This document shows, one piece after another, positions 32,223 to 40,256 of a stretch of DNA of 64,000 nucleotides. The position numbers and the translations under genes are program-made. The notes under the pieces were generated by a model. The model was not told the origin of the DNA and did no database searches. It was given only the letters and a program-made list of their open reading frames with translations. Numbering within the stretch: position 1 is the first letter of the stretch; every line of letters begins with the position of its first letter. The stretch is from an uncultured Oscillospiraceae bacterium (lineage in GTDB: Bacteria; Bacillota; Clostridia; Oscillospirales; Oscillospiraceae). The stretch covers positions 33,182 to 97,181 of the forward strand of contig CALXDC010000003.1 of the NCBI GenBank assembly GCA_944386975.1, written 5' to 3'.

Positions 32223-33365
32223 ATGCGGTATCTTGGAATATTTTGTATGGCGTGGTGTCTCCTGCTGGCGGGCTGCGGGCAGAAGCCGCCGGAGGAGCTT
32301 CTGACGGAGGAGGAGGTCTTCGAGATCACGGCGGCGGCCCTGGACCGGGCGGAGGCGGCCAATCTCTTGTACCTGGGAGATTTCAGTTGGTACTCCGACC
32401 GGGTATCCGGCGGGTACCTTGCCATCAAAGAATCCTACAACTTCGATCCCCCGTTCCCCTACACCATCGACCTTGGCGCCATGCTCTCCTCCTTTGACAC
32501 CGCGGAGGACGTCCGGGCACTGTTTACGGACACCTTTGTGCCGGAGCTGGCGGAGCGCTATACGGAGCCGTTGTTCTCCGGGGAGGAGCCTCTCTATACG
32601 GTGGTGGACGGGTGGCTCTACCAGATGGAGGTGCTTTCCTCCGGCCGTGCCCCCCTCTCCCTGGTGCTGTGGGAGCGGGAGGGGATGTCCCTTCTGGAAC
32701 AGACGGAGGACCGGCTGGTGGTGGAGGTGCCGGGGCGCTACATGCTCACCGGTCACGAGGCCCTGCTGCCGCTGACCCTGACCAAGGTGGAAGGAAAATG
32801 GCTGCTGGACGAGAGCTACAACCCCCGGGAGTATCCCGAGGAGGGCTTCTACTCCCGGGAGGAGCTCACGGAGATTCTGGAGACCGCTCTCTCCCGGGCG
32901 GAATTGGCCGGTCAGCTGTACGTCGCCAACATCAGAGCGGTACCGGGCACCGCAAGGGACGGGTTCGGCCTGGTGGATCTGGACGAAGCCCCGGAAGAAC
33001 TGCGCCCCTACCTTCAGAGCGTGGACACGGTGAAGGAGCTGTTTCCCGAGATGTTTGTCTCCCCGGCGGCGGAGAAGTACGCCGAGGAGGCGGCCTTTTT
33101 CTACCGGGATACGGACCGGGGGCTCGCGGTGAATCTGGAGATCGCCGCCGCGCCCCTGTCTATGAAAACCTGGGACACGGAACATTACACCGTGTACCAG
33201 AATGAGGAGGACGCCCTTCTGTTCCTGATTCCCACCGACTTTGAGGGGATCTCTTTCGACTGGTGTCCCCTCCGCCTGTGGCGGGATGAGGGAGTCTGGA
33301 AGCTGGACGAGACCTATGCCGCCTCCTCCCGCAACATCGTCCCCTGGTCCTGGGGGGAGGCATAA
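32223..33365 (+). CDS. Lipoprotein with two repeated extracytoplasmic domains
   Basis: A 380-residue lipoprotein; lipobox LLAGC (Cys18). The mature part is an internal duplication: LTEEEVFEITAAALDRAEAA..(about 27-46) matches YSREELTEILETALSRAELA (about 213-232). VDTVKELFPEMFVSPAAEKYAEEA in copy two matches AEDVRALFTDTFVPELAERY in copy one. Each copy ends with a strand ending in KW.LDE / VWKLDE. No named family recognised. ATG at 32223 after GGGAGGAGAAGC. Confidence 0.82.
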   Translation: MRYLGIFCMAWCLLLAGCGQKPPEELLTEEEVFEITAAALDRAEAANLLYLGDFSWYSDRVSGGYLAIKESYNFDPPFPYTIDLGAMLSSFDTAEDVRALFTDTFVPELAERYTEPLFSGEEPLYTVVDGWLYQMEVLSSGRAPLSLVLWEREGMSLLEQTEDRLVVEVPGRYMLTGHEALLPLTLTKVEGKWLLDESYNPREYPEEGFYSREELTEILETALSRAELAGQLYVANIRAVPGTARDGFGLVDLDEAPEELRPYLQSVDTVKELFPEMFVSPAAEKYAEEAAFFYRDTDRGLAVNLEIAAAPLSMKTWDTEHYTVYQNEEDALLFLIPTDFEGISFDWCPLRLWRDEGVWKLDETYAASSRNIVPWSWGEA

Positions 33366-33421
33366 GAGGCAGGAACGGAAAAATTTGGACCATATGACGA
33401 CGAAGGGAGAGGAAGGAATTG

Positions 33422-34285
33422 ATGAGACGGATACTGACGGCAGCGGCCTTTTTGCTGCTGTGTGTGTTGTTTCTCACAGGCTGCCGGACCAACCTGACGG
33501 ACAACCCGGACGGCACGGCGGCGCCGGACGGGAATCGGGGCGCGGAAACGGGACAGCAGGAGACGTCCCAGACGGAGGAGCCCCCATCGGCGTCTCCCCG
33601 CTTTGTCCTGGCGGAATTCGGGGCGCCTATTACATACCAGGGGCGCTTTCCTGTGGATGAGGCGGCGTCGGCGGAGCTGAACCGTCAGATTCCTTTGGAC
33701 AGGGCGGCGCTGGAGTCCCGCGCCGTGGACCGGGTCCCCGACAATCGTCCCATCGTGTGGCTGCAGACAGAGGACGGACGGCAGGCGTGCGTGTACAGGG
33801 ACAACGGACAGTGCCTGCTGGAGTGGGACGGTCTGCTCTGCGACGGCACGGATCTGGTGGATGTGGACGCGCTGTGCGCCTTTTTGGAGGAAGCGCAGCT
33901 GGAGGCGGTGCTGGCGGACTTCCCGGGGGTGACCGAGCTGGCGCTGGAGCAGTTTGACTACTATGACGATCCCGAAAACACCTCCCGCCGCAGCGGGGTG
34001 GAACTGGATGAAGCCCAGTCCCGGGAGGTGCTCGCCCTGCTTCAGACGGACCGGTGGAGCGTGGCGGATATGTTTACCGCTCAGGAGCTGTCCCGGGGTT
34101 GGGCGGATATCCTCTCTCTTCGCTATAACGGCGAATTGTATGGAAAGGTTACCAGCGGGGAGGTTGCGGGGGAGATGCGGACGGTTATCTTTTATTACAT
34201 AGGCGGAGACGCGGACCAGTGCGCCAATCTCCTGGCTCCTGCGGAGGTCTTCGACGATCTGTACGCCTATATTGGCAGCGGCTGA
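33422..34285 (+). CDS. Lipoprotein of unknown function
   Basis: A 287-residue lipoprotein: lipobox LFLTGC (Cys21), a disordered Thr/Glu/Pro linker to about residue 60, then a globular domain. ATG at 33422 after GGAAGGAATTG. It follows the duplicated-domain lipoprotein by 56 bp, probably on one transcript. Its last four codons lie in sequence belonging, in another frame, to a sugar permease remnant, so the natural C-terminus may have been replaced. Confidence 0.8.
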   Translation: MRRILTAAAFLLLCVLFLTGCRTNLTDNPDGTAAPDGNRGAETGQQETSQTEEPPSASPRFVLAEFGAPITYQGRFPVDEAASAELNRQIPLDRAALESRAVDRVPDNRPIVWLQTEDGRQACVYRDNGQCLLEWDGLLCDGTDLVDVDALCAFLEEAQLEAVLADFPGVTELALEQFDYYDDPENTSRRSGVELDEAQSREVLALLQTDRWSVADMFTAQELSRGWADILSLRYNGELYGKVTSGEVAGEMRTVIFYYIGGDADQCANLLAPAEVFDDLYAYIGSG

Positions 34286-34572
34286 CCCATGTGATCCTGC
34301 CCTTCATCAAGCCGGTGATCGGCGCCACGCTGATCACCTCCGTGCTGTCCTCCTTCCAGCAGTTCACCATCATCTACAACATGACCGACGGCGGCCCCAT
34401 TGACGCCACCACCACCCTCTCCATCGCCACCTACAAGCAGGCATTTACCGGGTACGATCTGGGAGCGGGCTCCGCGCTGGCCGTCATTGCGGCGCTGCCC
34501 ATTGTGCTGGTGTTCATCGCCTTCCAGCGCTTCCTGGTTTCCGGTATGACCGCGGGGGCGGTCAAGGAGTGA
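34273..34572 (+). pseudogene. Remnant: C-terminal part of a sugar ABC transporter permease (MalF/UgpA type)
   Basis: From Trp at 34273 the frame reads WQRLTHVILPFIKPVIGATL, the second half of the EAA loop of carbohydrate permeases. SFQQFTIIYNMTDGGPIDATTTLSI and the last helix follow, ending normally at 34572. About two thirds of the gene, including the start, is missing. A ribosome site GGGAGGTGATCCC for the next permease survives after the stop, but that gene is absent. It is the footprint of a deleted sugar-transport operon. Confidence 0.85.
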
Positions 34573-34625
34573 GGGAGGTGATCCCGCTCCTGTCTGAAGA
34601 ATTGTAAAGGCCTGTTATCTGCCCC

Positions 34626-34654
34626 TTGTAATTTTTGACAAAATGCGATACAAT
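34626..34654 (+). promoter_or_regulatory. Promoter of zinc-ribbon/DUF2085 genes
   Basis: TTGTAA (34626-34631), 17-bp spacer, TACAAT (34649-34654), about 50 bp before the ATG at 34709. Confidence 0.7.
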
Positions 34655-34708
34655 AGCTCACGAAATGGCACCATTGCCATTGCCTACGGAAAAGAAGGGA
34701 GAACTGAC

Positions 34709-35101
34709 ATGGCATTTTGCAAGAACTGCGGTGCGCAGATTGCGGACGGTACGACCACCTGCCCCTCCTGCGGCGCCCCTCAGGACAACTACAACCCCAA
34801 TCCCGCACCCAATTACAACAACAATTACAACCCCAACTACAACAACTACAACCCCAACTACAACAACTACAACCCCAACTACAATCCCAATCCTCCCGCC
34901 CCTGACAACGGCGGCTTCCTGTGGGGCCTGCTGGGCTGCTGCATTCCCCTGGTGGGTCTGATCCTCTTCCTGGTGTGGAAGGATCAGAAGCCCCGGACTG
35001 CCAAGGCTGCCGGCATCGGCGCTCTGGTGGGCGTGGGTCTGGTCGTTGTGTGGTATATTCTGGTCTTCGCCATCGGCATCGGCAGCAGCCTGATGTATTG
35101 A
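34709..35101 (+). CDS. Zinc-ribbon protein with Asn/Tyr/Pro repeats and membrane tail
   Basis: A 130-residue protein in three parts: an N-terminal zinc ribbon (CKNCG..CPSCG, residues 4-22), a low-complexity linker of PNYNNYN repeats (about 25-65) and a C-terminal hairpin of two hydrophobic segments (FLWGLLGCCIPLVGLILFLVW and IGALVGVGLVVVWYILVFAIGIG). The linker DNA repeats with a 21-bp period and is prone to slippage. ATG after GAAGGGAGAACTGAC. Zinc-ribbon membrane proteins of this layout are common in Clostridia, without a known job. Confidence 0.85.
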   Translation: MAFCKNCGAQIADGTTTCPSCGAPQDNYNPNPAPNYNNNYNPNYNNYNPNYNNYNPNYNPNPPAPDNGGFLWGLLGCCIPLVGLILFLVWKDQKPRTAKAAGIGALVGVGLVVVWYILVFAIGIGSSLMY

Positions 35102-35103
35102 CG

Positions 35104-35466
35104 ATGGTTGCCTGGCTCTACAAGTGGCTGCCCATCTTCTTTGGCTGCCACTGCATGGACAGCCGGTCCTTTCACTACCGGAATACCCGGTTTCCCATCT
35201 GTGCCCGCTGCACCGGCGAGCTGGTGGGGATTCTGGCGGCGGCGATGCTTTTTGCCTTCGTCCATCCGGGGGTTCTCTGGTCGGCGCTGCTGCTGGTCCC
35301 GCTGGTGATTGACGGCGGCGTCCAGGCGCTGACCCGGTATGAGAGCAACAACGGCAAGCGCCTTGTTACCGGCATTCTGTTCGGCTATGGCCTTGTCAAT
35401 CTGTTTCTTCTCACCACCGCCGCCACCTTTCGGTGGGGGGTGGAGATGGGAAACCGGCTCCACTGA
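35104..35466 (+). CDS. DUF2085-like small membrane protein
   Basis: A 120-residue membrane protein. The family pattern is clear: FGCHCMDSRSFHYRNTRFPICARCTGELVGI, with paired Cys/His before the first helix, then two or three more helices with a VIDGGVQ turn. It starts two bases after the zinc-ribbon protein stop, so the two are co-translated. DUF2085 has no known function; the Cys/His set suggests metal or redox binding at the membrane face. Confidence 0.85.
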   Translation: MVAWLYKWLPIFFGCHCMDSRSFHYRNTRFPICARCTGELVGILAAAMLFAFVHPGVLWSALLLVPLVIDGGVQALTRYESNNGKRLVTGILFGYGLVNLFLLTTAATFRWGVEMGNRLH

Positions 35467-35494
35467 GCCAGATTACCGCATCCGCACGGCAGGG

Positions 35495-35524
35495 AAGCGC
35501 CGCGGGAACTCTCCCGCGGCGCTT
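35495..35524 (+). terminator. Hairpin after the DUF2085-like gene
   Basis: Perfect 13-base stem AAGCGCCGCGGGA / TCCCGCGGCGCTT with an ACTC loop. The tail CCTCTCTTCC is only pyrimidine-rich, so termination may be partial. Confidence 0.65.
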
Positions 35525-35570
35525 CCTCTCTTCCCCGGCGGCCAGATTGCAAAAGGAGGAACTCCATAGG

Positions 35571-36593
35571 ATGGAAGCCTATTACCGTCAGCACATGGAC
35601 AAAAACCGGCAGAGCGTGTACCACGCCATGAAAGCCGGCTTCACCGCGCTGTCCCCCTCGTTTCCGGTGCTCCGGCTGGAGGATGCGGCTCTCAACGACG
35701 TGTTCTTTCAGCTGCGGCTGGACTGTCCGGAGATTTTCTACGTTTCCGGCTTTTCCTACCGCTTCTATCGGGACGCCGACCACGTGGAGCTGATTCCCCA
35801 ATATCTTTTTGACAAGGGAAAGATCCGGGACCATCAGCAGGCCATGTCCGCCCGGGTGACCAAGCTGTGCCGGGCTGTGCAGAGCAAGAGTGAAGCGGAA
35901 AAGGAGCAGTACATTCACGATTTTCTCTGCGAAAACGTGCGGTATGACAAGCTGAAAAAGCCCTACTCCCACGAGATCATCGGCCCGCTGGGACAGGGGG
36001 TGGGGGTGTGCGAGGGGATTGCCAAATCGGCCAAAATTCTCTGCGACAATCTGGGGATCTGGTGTGCCATTGCCATCTCCGACGCCGCACCGGATAAGGG
36101 CATCAAATATCGCCACGCCTGGAACGTGGTGAAGATCGGCGGGGCATACCGCCATCTGGATGTGACCTTTGATCTCAGTCTCAGCCGGGAGGGACTTGTC
36201 CGCCACGACTACTACAACCTCTCCGACCAGCAGATTCTCCGGGATCACCAGCCTCTGTTGTATCCCATGCCCGCCTGTCCCGCCGGGGACGGCAGCTTTT
36301 ACCGGCAGAAGAAGCTGTCCTTTACCAAGATGGAGGAAGTGGAAAACCGTACCCGGCAGGCGGTGCGGAAGAAGAAGCCCCTCCTCTTTCAGTGGCGGGG
36401 TGGTTATCTCACCCGGGAGATTCTGAAGGAACTGATGGATCTGATGGAGCGGACCGCCCAGGAGAAGGGCCGCCATGTCCGGGTATCCCTCAACTGGCCC
36501 CAGGCGGTGCTGCTGGCGGATTTTCCGGAGGAACTGCCGGCCCAGACGGTGGTCTCCGAGGAGGCCAACGAGGGCGAGCTGCTGGATGTCTGA
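35571..36593 (+). CDS. Transglutaminase-like (cysteine protease fold) protein
   Basis: A 340-residue cytoplasmic protein. The Cys-His-Asp triad is visible: GVGVCEGIAKS (Cys147), KYRHAWNVV (His182) and RHLDVTFD (Asp197), the TGc/COG5279 arrangement. YIHDFLCENVRYD (about 114-126) is the helix that normally precedes it. The C-terminal 100 residues are basic and of unknown fold. No signal peptide, unlike many transglutaminase-like proteins of cell walls. ATG ten bases after AAAGGAGG. Substrate unknown. Confidence 0.85.
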   Translation: MEAYYRQHMDKNRQSVYHAMKAGFTALSPSFPVLRLEDAALNDVFFQLRLDCPEIFYVSGFSYRFYRDADHVELIPQYLFDKGKIRDHQQAMSARVTKLCRAVQSKSEAEKEQYIHDFLCENVRYDKLKKPYSHEIIGPLGQGVGVCEGIAKSAKILCDNLGIWCAIAISDAAPDKGIKYRHAWNVVKIGGAYRHLDVTFDLSLSREGLVRHDYYNLSDQQILRDHQPLLYPMPACPAGDGSFYRQKKLSFTKMEEVENRTRQAVRKKKPLLFQWRGGYLTREILKELMDLMERTAQEKGRHVRVSLNWPQAVLLADFPEELPAQTVVSEEANEGELLDV

Positions 36594-36606
36594 TTCTTTT
36601 ATTTTT

Positions 36607-36650
36607 CCCCTGCGGGATGCTGCGATCCTGCGGGGGATTTCTTATTTTTT
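36607..36650 (+). terminator. Terminator of the transglutaminase-like gene
   Basis: CCCC-T-GCGGGAT pairs with ATCCTGC-GGGG (one bulge, one G-U), then ATTTCTTATTTTTT. The last T of the run touches the conserved end of element B. Confidence 0.75.
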
Positions 36651-37252
36651 GATATTCTGACGTGGGGGTGTCTGTTCTCTTTTGGCCGACGGTGTACTGC
36701 TTGGTGTTAAGCCTCCGGCGGCCTACTTTTGTCGCTGAACAAAAGTAGGCAAAAATCAGCTTAGAACCAATGGTTCTAAGAACTCCTTTTCCTGACGTGG
36801 AACGAAAATCCCCCCTGGCTATCGTTACTCCTGTTGCCTCCGACGCTCCGTGGACGTGTCCGGTACAGTCTAATACCGCGCTTCGGCGCGCTCATCTGGT
36901 GGGTAGACGATGGTCCCTTCGTCTACCGTTTCTTCCCTATCTGAGCTGCTGCGGCGTTGGCAAGTCTGTCAGTTGAGGCTATTGCAGAAACCTCTGCAAG
37001 TACCAGGGCAGCGCGCCGAAGCGCGGAAACAGGGGAACCCGGTCACCCCGCTGCTGCGTCAGAGGTACCAAGCCCCCAATAGTACATCAGGACAACCAGT
37101 ACAAGGAAACAAAGGAGTTCTTAGAACCATTGGTTCTAAGTCAACTTTTGCCTACTTTTCTTTGATGAGAAAAGTAGGCCGCCGGAGGCTTAACACCAAG
37201 CAGTACACCGTCGGGTATCGATCAAAAGCAGCTCATCCCACGTCAGAACATC
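36651..37252. repeat. Element B: about 600-bp inverted-repeat element, relative of element A
   Basis: Ends are GATATTCTGACGTGGG (36651-36666) and the inverted GATGTTCTGACGTGGG (37237-37252). Next come CCGACGGTGTACTGCTTGGT and GCCTCCGGCGG on both sides, then hairpins GCCTACTTTTG/CAAAAGTAGGC (left, 36720-36750) and GCCTACTTTTC/GAAAAGTAGGC (right). The palindrome TTAGAACCAATGGTTCTAA follows (36761-36779; right copy 37121-37139). About 100 bp further in is CCGCGCTTCGGCGCGCT (36876-36892) with a perfect inverted copy at 37010-37026. No gene is inside. Outer parts match element A; the centre does not. Confidence 0.87.
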
Positions 37253-37300
37253 AAAAAACCAGGGCCCGGTAAGGAAACCGCCATTTCCCTACCGGACCCT
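37253..37300 (-). terminator. Terminator of the LytTR-system kinase gene
   Basis: A 17-base stem (arms 37261-37277 and 37284-37300, two G-U pairs) that begins inside the kinase stop codon region, followed on the minus strand by GGTTTTTT. The T-run is directly followed by the end of element B. Confidence 0.85.
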
Positions 37301-38560
37301 GATTCGTTTTTCATGGAGCGGCAGACACAGGATGCAGGAGAACTGTCCCTGAGAGGGGACGAACTCCACCGTGCCGCCCCGGCGGCGGACGATATCCCGT
37401 ACCGTCTCCGTACCGAGGCCGTGACCCGGTTCTCCCTTGGAGGAGAGGAATTTTCCCTCCCGCTCCTCCGGAGCCGCCGCCGCGGCATTGACGCACCGCA
37501 GCGCCAGAAGCCCCCGGTCCGCCCGAACCGTGAGGCGCACCCACCGGCTGCCGGGAGGCAGCTTCCGGCAGGCCTCCAGGGCGTTGTCCAGGAGATTTCC
37601 CAGGAGCGCTCCCAGCTCCGGCCCCGGCAGGGGCAGCTCCTCCGGCAGCGCCGTGTCGGCGCTGAAGTCCACCTCCTCCGCCGCCAGCACCGCCGCTTTG
37701 GCGCACAACACCGTATTGGCCACCCGGTTCTCACAGAACTGCCGCCCCTTCAAAAGCCCGGGGGACTGCTGGAGACTGTGGAGATAGGCGGCGGCGTCCC
37801 CAGCCCGGTCCGCCTCCAGGAGCCCGTCTAAAACAGTGAAGTGGTTCGCCATATCATGGCGCAGCCGCCGCACCTGTTGCTGCTGCTCCTCCAATTGTTT
37901 GTAGTAGGTCCGGCTCATGGCGAGAAGGCTGGCCTCCTGCTCCAGTCGCTCCTGGTCCGCCAGCACCGCGGCGGTGTAGAGAATGGACAGGGCGGAGAGG
38001 AGGAGAAAGGGCAGCAGCACATAGGCCAGCAGAGGATTTTCGATATAGTAAGGGGAGAGAGACACCGCCGCCACGATCCCCGCCAGGGGCAGCAGGGCCA
38101 GAAGCCCCACCAGCCGGGCCATCCGGGTGGAAAGGGGATACTGTTCCCGGGGCAGCAGGCGGCGGACCGCCAGCCAGATCAGTACCCATGCCGCCATCCG
38201 GCAGAAATCCGGAATGGTCCCCCAGTAGTCCAGCCGCCGGGGGAAGGCGTCCATCACGGCGGAGAGAGTGGAGGCCAGGGAGTAGAACACCATGGAGAAG
38301 GCCAGCCGCTCTGTAGGGCTGCCCCGATAGGAGAAAAAGAGGGCGGCGAACACCGGCGGCAGGGCAAAGCAGATGTTCACCGGGTCCCCGATGTAGATGA
38401 CATTGCCGATGGCCACCATCATGGCAAAGTACCGCAGAATTCGCCACCCCCAGCCGGGCCGGGGGGTGAGGAACTTGCGCAGCACCTGCCCGGCGGCCAG
38501 GGCGGAGAGCACCGTATACACCAGGAGGAGGCTCCTCCACACAATGTCCGGCAGACTCAT
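37289..38560 (-). CDS. GHKL sensor histidine kinase (AgrC/NatK-like)
   Basis: A 423-residue kinase with six to seven N-terminal helices (about 5-205), a coiled-coil linker with the phospho-acceptor in RRLRHDMANHFTVLDGLL, and a GHKL ATPase domain with LGNLLDNALEACRKL and GHGLGTETVRDIV. The G1 box is reduced. It is coupled by a four-base overlap to the LytTR regulator upstream. This arrangement next to a BceAB-like transporter suggests sensing of a peptide or envelope stress. Confidence 0.92.
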   Translation of the reverse strand: MSLPDIVWRSLLLVYTVLSALAAGQVLRKFLTPRPGWGWRILRYFAMMVAIGNVIYIGDPVNICFALPPVFAALFFSYRGSPTERLAFSMVFYSLASTLSAVMDAFPRRLDYWGTIPDFCRMAAWVLIWLAVRRLLPREQYPLSTRMARLVGLLALLPLAGIVAAVSLSPYYIENPLLAYVLLPFLLLSALSILYTAAVLADQERLEQEASLLAMSRTYYKQLEEQQQQVRRLRHDMANHFTVLDGLLEADRAGDAAAYLHSLQQSPGLLKGRQFCENRVANTVLCAKAAVLAAEEVDFSADTALPEELPLPGPELGALLGNLLDNALEACRKLPPGSRWVRLTVRADRGLLALRCVNAAAAAPEEREGKFLSSKGEPGHGLGTETVRDIVRRRGGTVEFVPSQGQFSCILCLPLHEKRIRVR

Positions 38561-39312
38561 GGCAGTTCCTCCTCTCCCAGCATGTGTCGGGCCAGGGCCA
38601 TGGATACGCTCTGGCGGAGGGACCGGCTCACCGGCAGCGCCGCCCCGCCAATGTACAGGGTGCTGCCCTCCAGGGCCTCCACCCGGTCCGTCTGCACCAG
38701 ATAGCGCTGATGGATGCGGAGGAAGTCCGGTCCCAGCTGACGGGCCACATCGTCCAGCTTGGCGTAAAAGGCGTAGGTCCGGTCCGCCGTCACCACCGAC
38801 ACCAGCCGTCGGTCGCTGCAGGCGTAGAGGATCTCCCGTTTGGGGATGCGGTAGAGGCCCTCGCTGTTGCGGATCACATAGTAGTCCGGAGCCTTCCGCC
38901 GCTGCTCCTCCTCCACCCGGCCCAGGAGGGCATACAGGGCTTTCCGGTCCACCGGTTTGATGAGATATCCCATGGCCCCCACCTCATAGCCCTGGTAGAC
39001 GTAGTCGGCGTAGCCGGTGACGAACACCAGGGGCAGCTCCCGGTCCATGGTCCGGAGCTTCCGGGCGGTGTCCATGCCGGAGAGACCGGGCATCTCGATG
39101 TCCAAAAAGAGAAGGTCCAGCTCCCGCCGGTGGCGCTCCTGCCAGCCTAAAAACCCCTGTCCCCCGGAGAATGCAAAGAACGTCGGCTCCTCCTCCCGGA
39201 AGTACCCCAGGCACAAAAGCCGCAGGCTCTCCCGGGCCGCCGCCGCGTCGTCACAGATCCCGATGCGCAGAAAAGCCCCTCCCTTCCCTTCAAGTCCTCC
39301 CCAGTGTAGCAC
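38557..39312 (-). CDS. LytTR-family response regulator
   Basis: Receiver: IGICDDAAAARESL, phospho-Asp in LLFLDIEMPGLSGMD, Lys in YLIKPVD. LytTR DNA-binding domain (about 150-245): YYVIRNSEGLYRIPKREILYACSD, FLRIHQRYLVQTDRVEAL. The start is uncertain. The GTG at 39312 gives 251 residues but has a poor ribosome site; a CTG at 39270, just before RIGICDD, would fit family length better. It is the likely reader of the direct repeats at 39343-39425. Confidence 0.9.
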   Translation of the reverse strand: MLHWGGLEGKGGAFLRIGICDDAAAARESLRLLCLGYFREEEPTFFAFSGGQGFLGWQERHRRELDLLFLDIEMPGLSGMDTARKLRTMDRELPLVFVTGYADYVYQGYEVGAMGYLIKPVDRKALYALLGRVEEEQRRKAPDYYVIRNSEGLYRIPKREILYACSDRRLVSVVTADRTYAFYAKLDDVARQLGPDFLRIHQRYLVQTDRVEALEGSTLYIGGAALPVSRSLRQSVSMALARHMLGEEELP

Positions 39313-39342
39313 ATCCCCTGCCGCCCCTCAATCCCCGCCGCC

Positions 39343-39425
39343 GCCAAACTTGACGGGAGAACAGCCAAACTTGACAAGCCGGTTTTCCCCCCGCCAAACC
39401 TTCCATTTTCCCTCCCGAACTTGAC
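39343..39425. promoter_or_regulatory. Two pairs of direct repeats, candidate LytTR operator sites
   Basis: GCCAAACTTGAC at 39343 and 39364, GCCAAACCTTCC at 39393 and CCCGAACTTGAC at 39414. Within each pair the spacing is exactly 21 bp; between pairs it is 29. Read on the other strand, each box resembles the LytTR consensus [TA][AC][CA]GTTN[AG][TG] (for example CAAGTTTGG). The last box ends about ten bases before the expected -35 of the ABC operon (TGTACGCT -10 near 39455-39462), typical of activator sites. Confidence 0.75.
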
Positions 39426-39491
39426 GGCCCCTTTCCCAGAAAGAAAGCAGATGGTGTACGCTGGAGCTACCAAGGAAAGGAGCGAACACCC

Positions 39492-40256
39492 ATGTTATAT
39501 GTGGAAAACCTGAAAAAATCCTACATGGTGGGCGGCCAGCCGGTGGAGGTGCTGAAGGGCGTCAGCCTCCAGCTGGCCCAGGGAGAGTTTGTGGCAGTGA
39601 TGGGTCCCTCCGGGTCCGGCAAGACCACTCTCCTCAACGGCATCTCCTGCTACATCGCCGCCGACAGCGGTCAGATCACCCTGGGCGGAGAGAAGCTGGC
39701 GGATCTGGGAGAGGAGGCATTGGCCAAGGTCCGCAACGAAAAGCTGGGCTTTGTGTTCCAGGACTTCATGCTCTTAGACGGCCTCACCGTCCGGGACAAC
39801 ATCCTCCTGCCCCGGATCATCGCCGGCGGCGTGGACGACGAGGGGGAGCGGTACGCCGACCAGCTGTGCGAGGCCTTTGGGATCGGCCACATCAAGGGCA
39901 AGTTCCCGGCGGAGATCTCCGGCGGAGAGAAGCAGCGCTGCGCGGTGGCCCGGGCCCTGATGAATCACCCCCTGCTGATTCTGGCCGACGAACCCACGGG
40001 GAATCTGGACTCCAAGTCCAGCCGCACGGTGATCGAGACCTTTCTCCAGGCCCGGCGGGAGTTGGGGGCCACCATCTTCATGGTGACCCACGACTCCTTT
40101 GCCGCCTCCTTCTGCGACCGGGTGGTCCTGCTGAAGGATGGGACGGTATCCAACCAGCTGAGCCGGGGCGGAGACAGCCGGGGCGCCTTCCAGGACCGGC
40201 TTCTGGGGGCCATCCGGGAGATGAGCGGAGGTGACGGCGATGCGGTCCTGGCGTGA
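39492..40256 (+). CDS. ABC transporter ATPase (BceA/MacB type)
   Basis: A 254-residue ATPase: Walker A GPSGSGKT (38-45), Q-loop [16 protein letters not shown], signature [15 protein letters not shown], Walker [14 protein letters not shown] and switch His in VTHDSF. This is the lipoprotein-release/bacitracin-export subfamily that pairs with FtsX-type permeases. ATG 13 bases after GGAAAGGAG. It overlaps the permease gene by 17 bp. In BceAB systems the transporter itself takes part in sensing antimicrobial peptides. Confidence 0.93.
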   Translation: MLYVENLKKSYMVGGQPVEVLKGVSLQLAQGEFVAVMGPSGSGKTTLLNGISCYIAADSGQITLGGEKLADLGEEALAKVRNEKLGFVFQDFMLLDGLTVRDNILLPRIIAGGVDDEGERYADQLCEAFGIGHIKGKFPAEISGGEKQRCAVARALMNHPLLILADEPTGNLDSKSSRTVIETFLQARRELGATIFMVTHDSFAASFCDRVVLLKDGTVSNQLSRGGDSRGAFQDRLLGAIREMSGGDGDAVLA

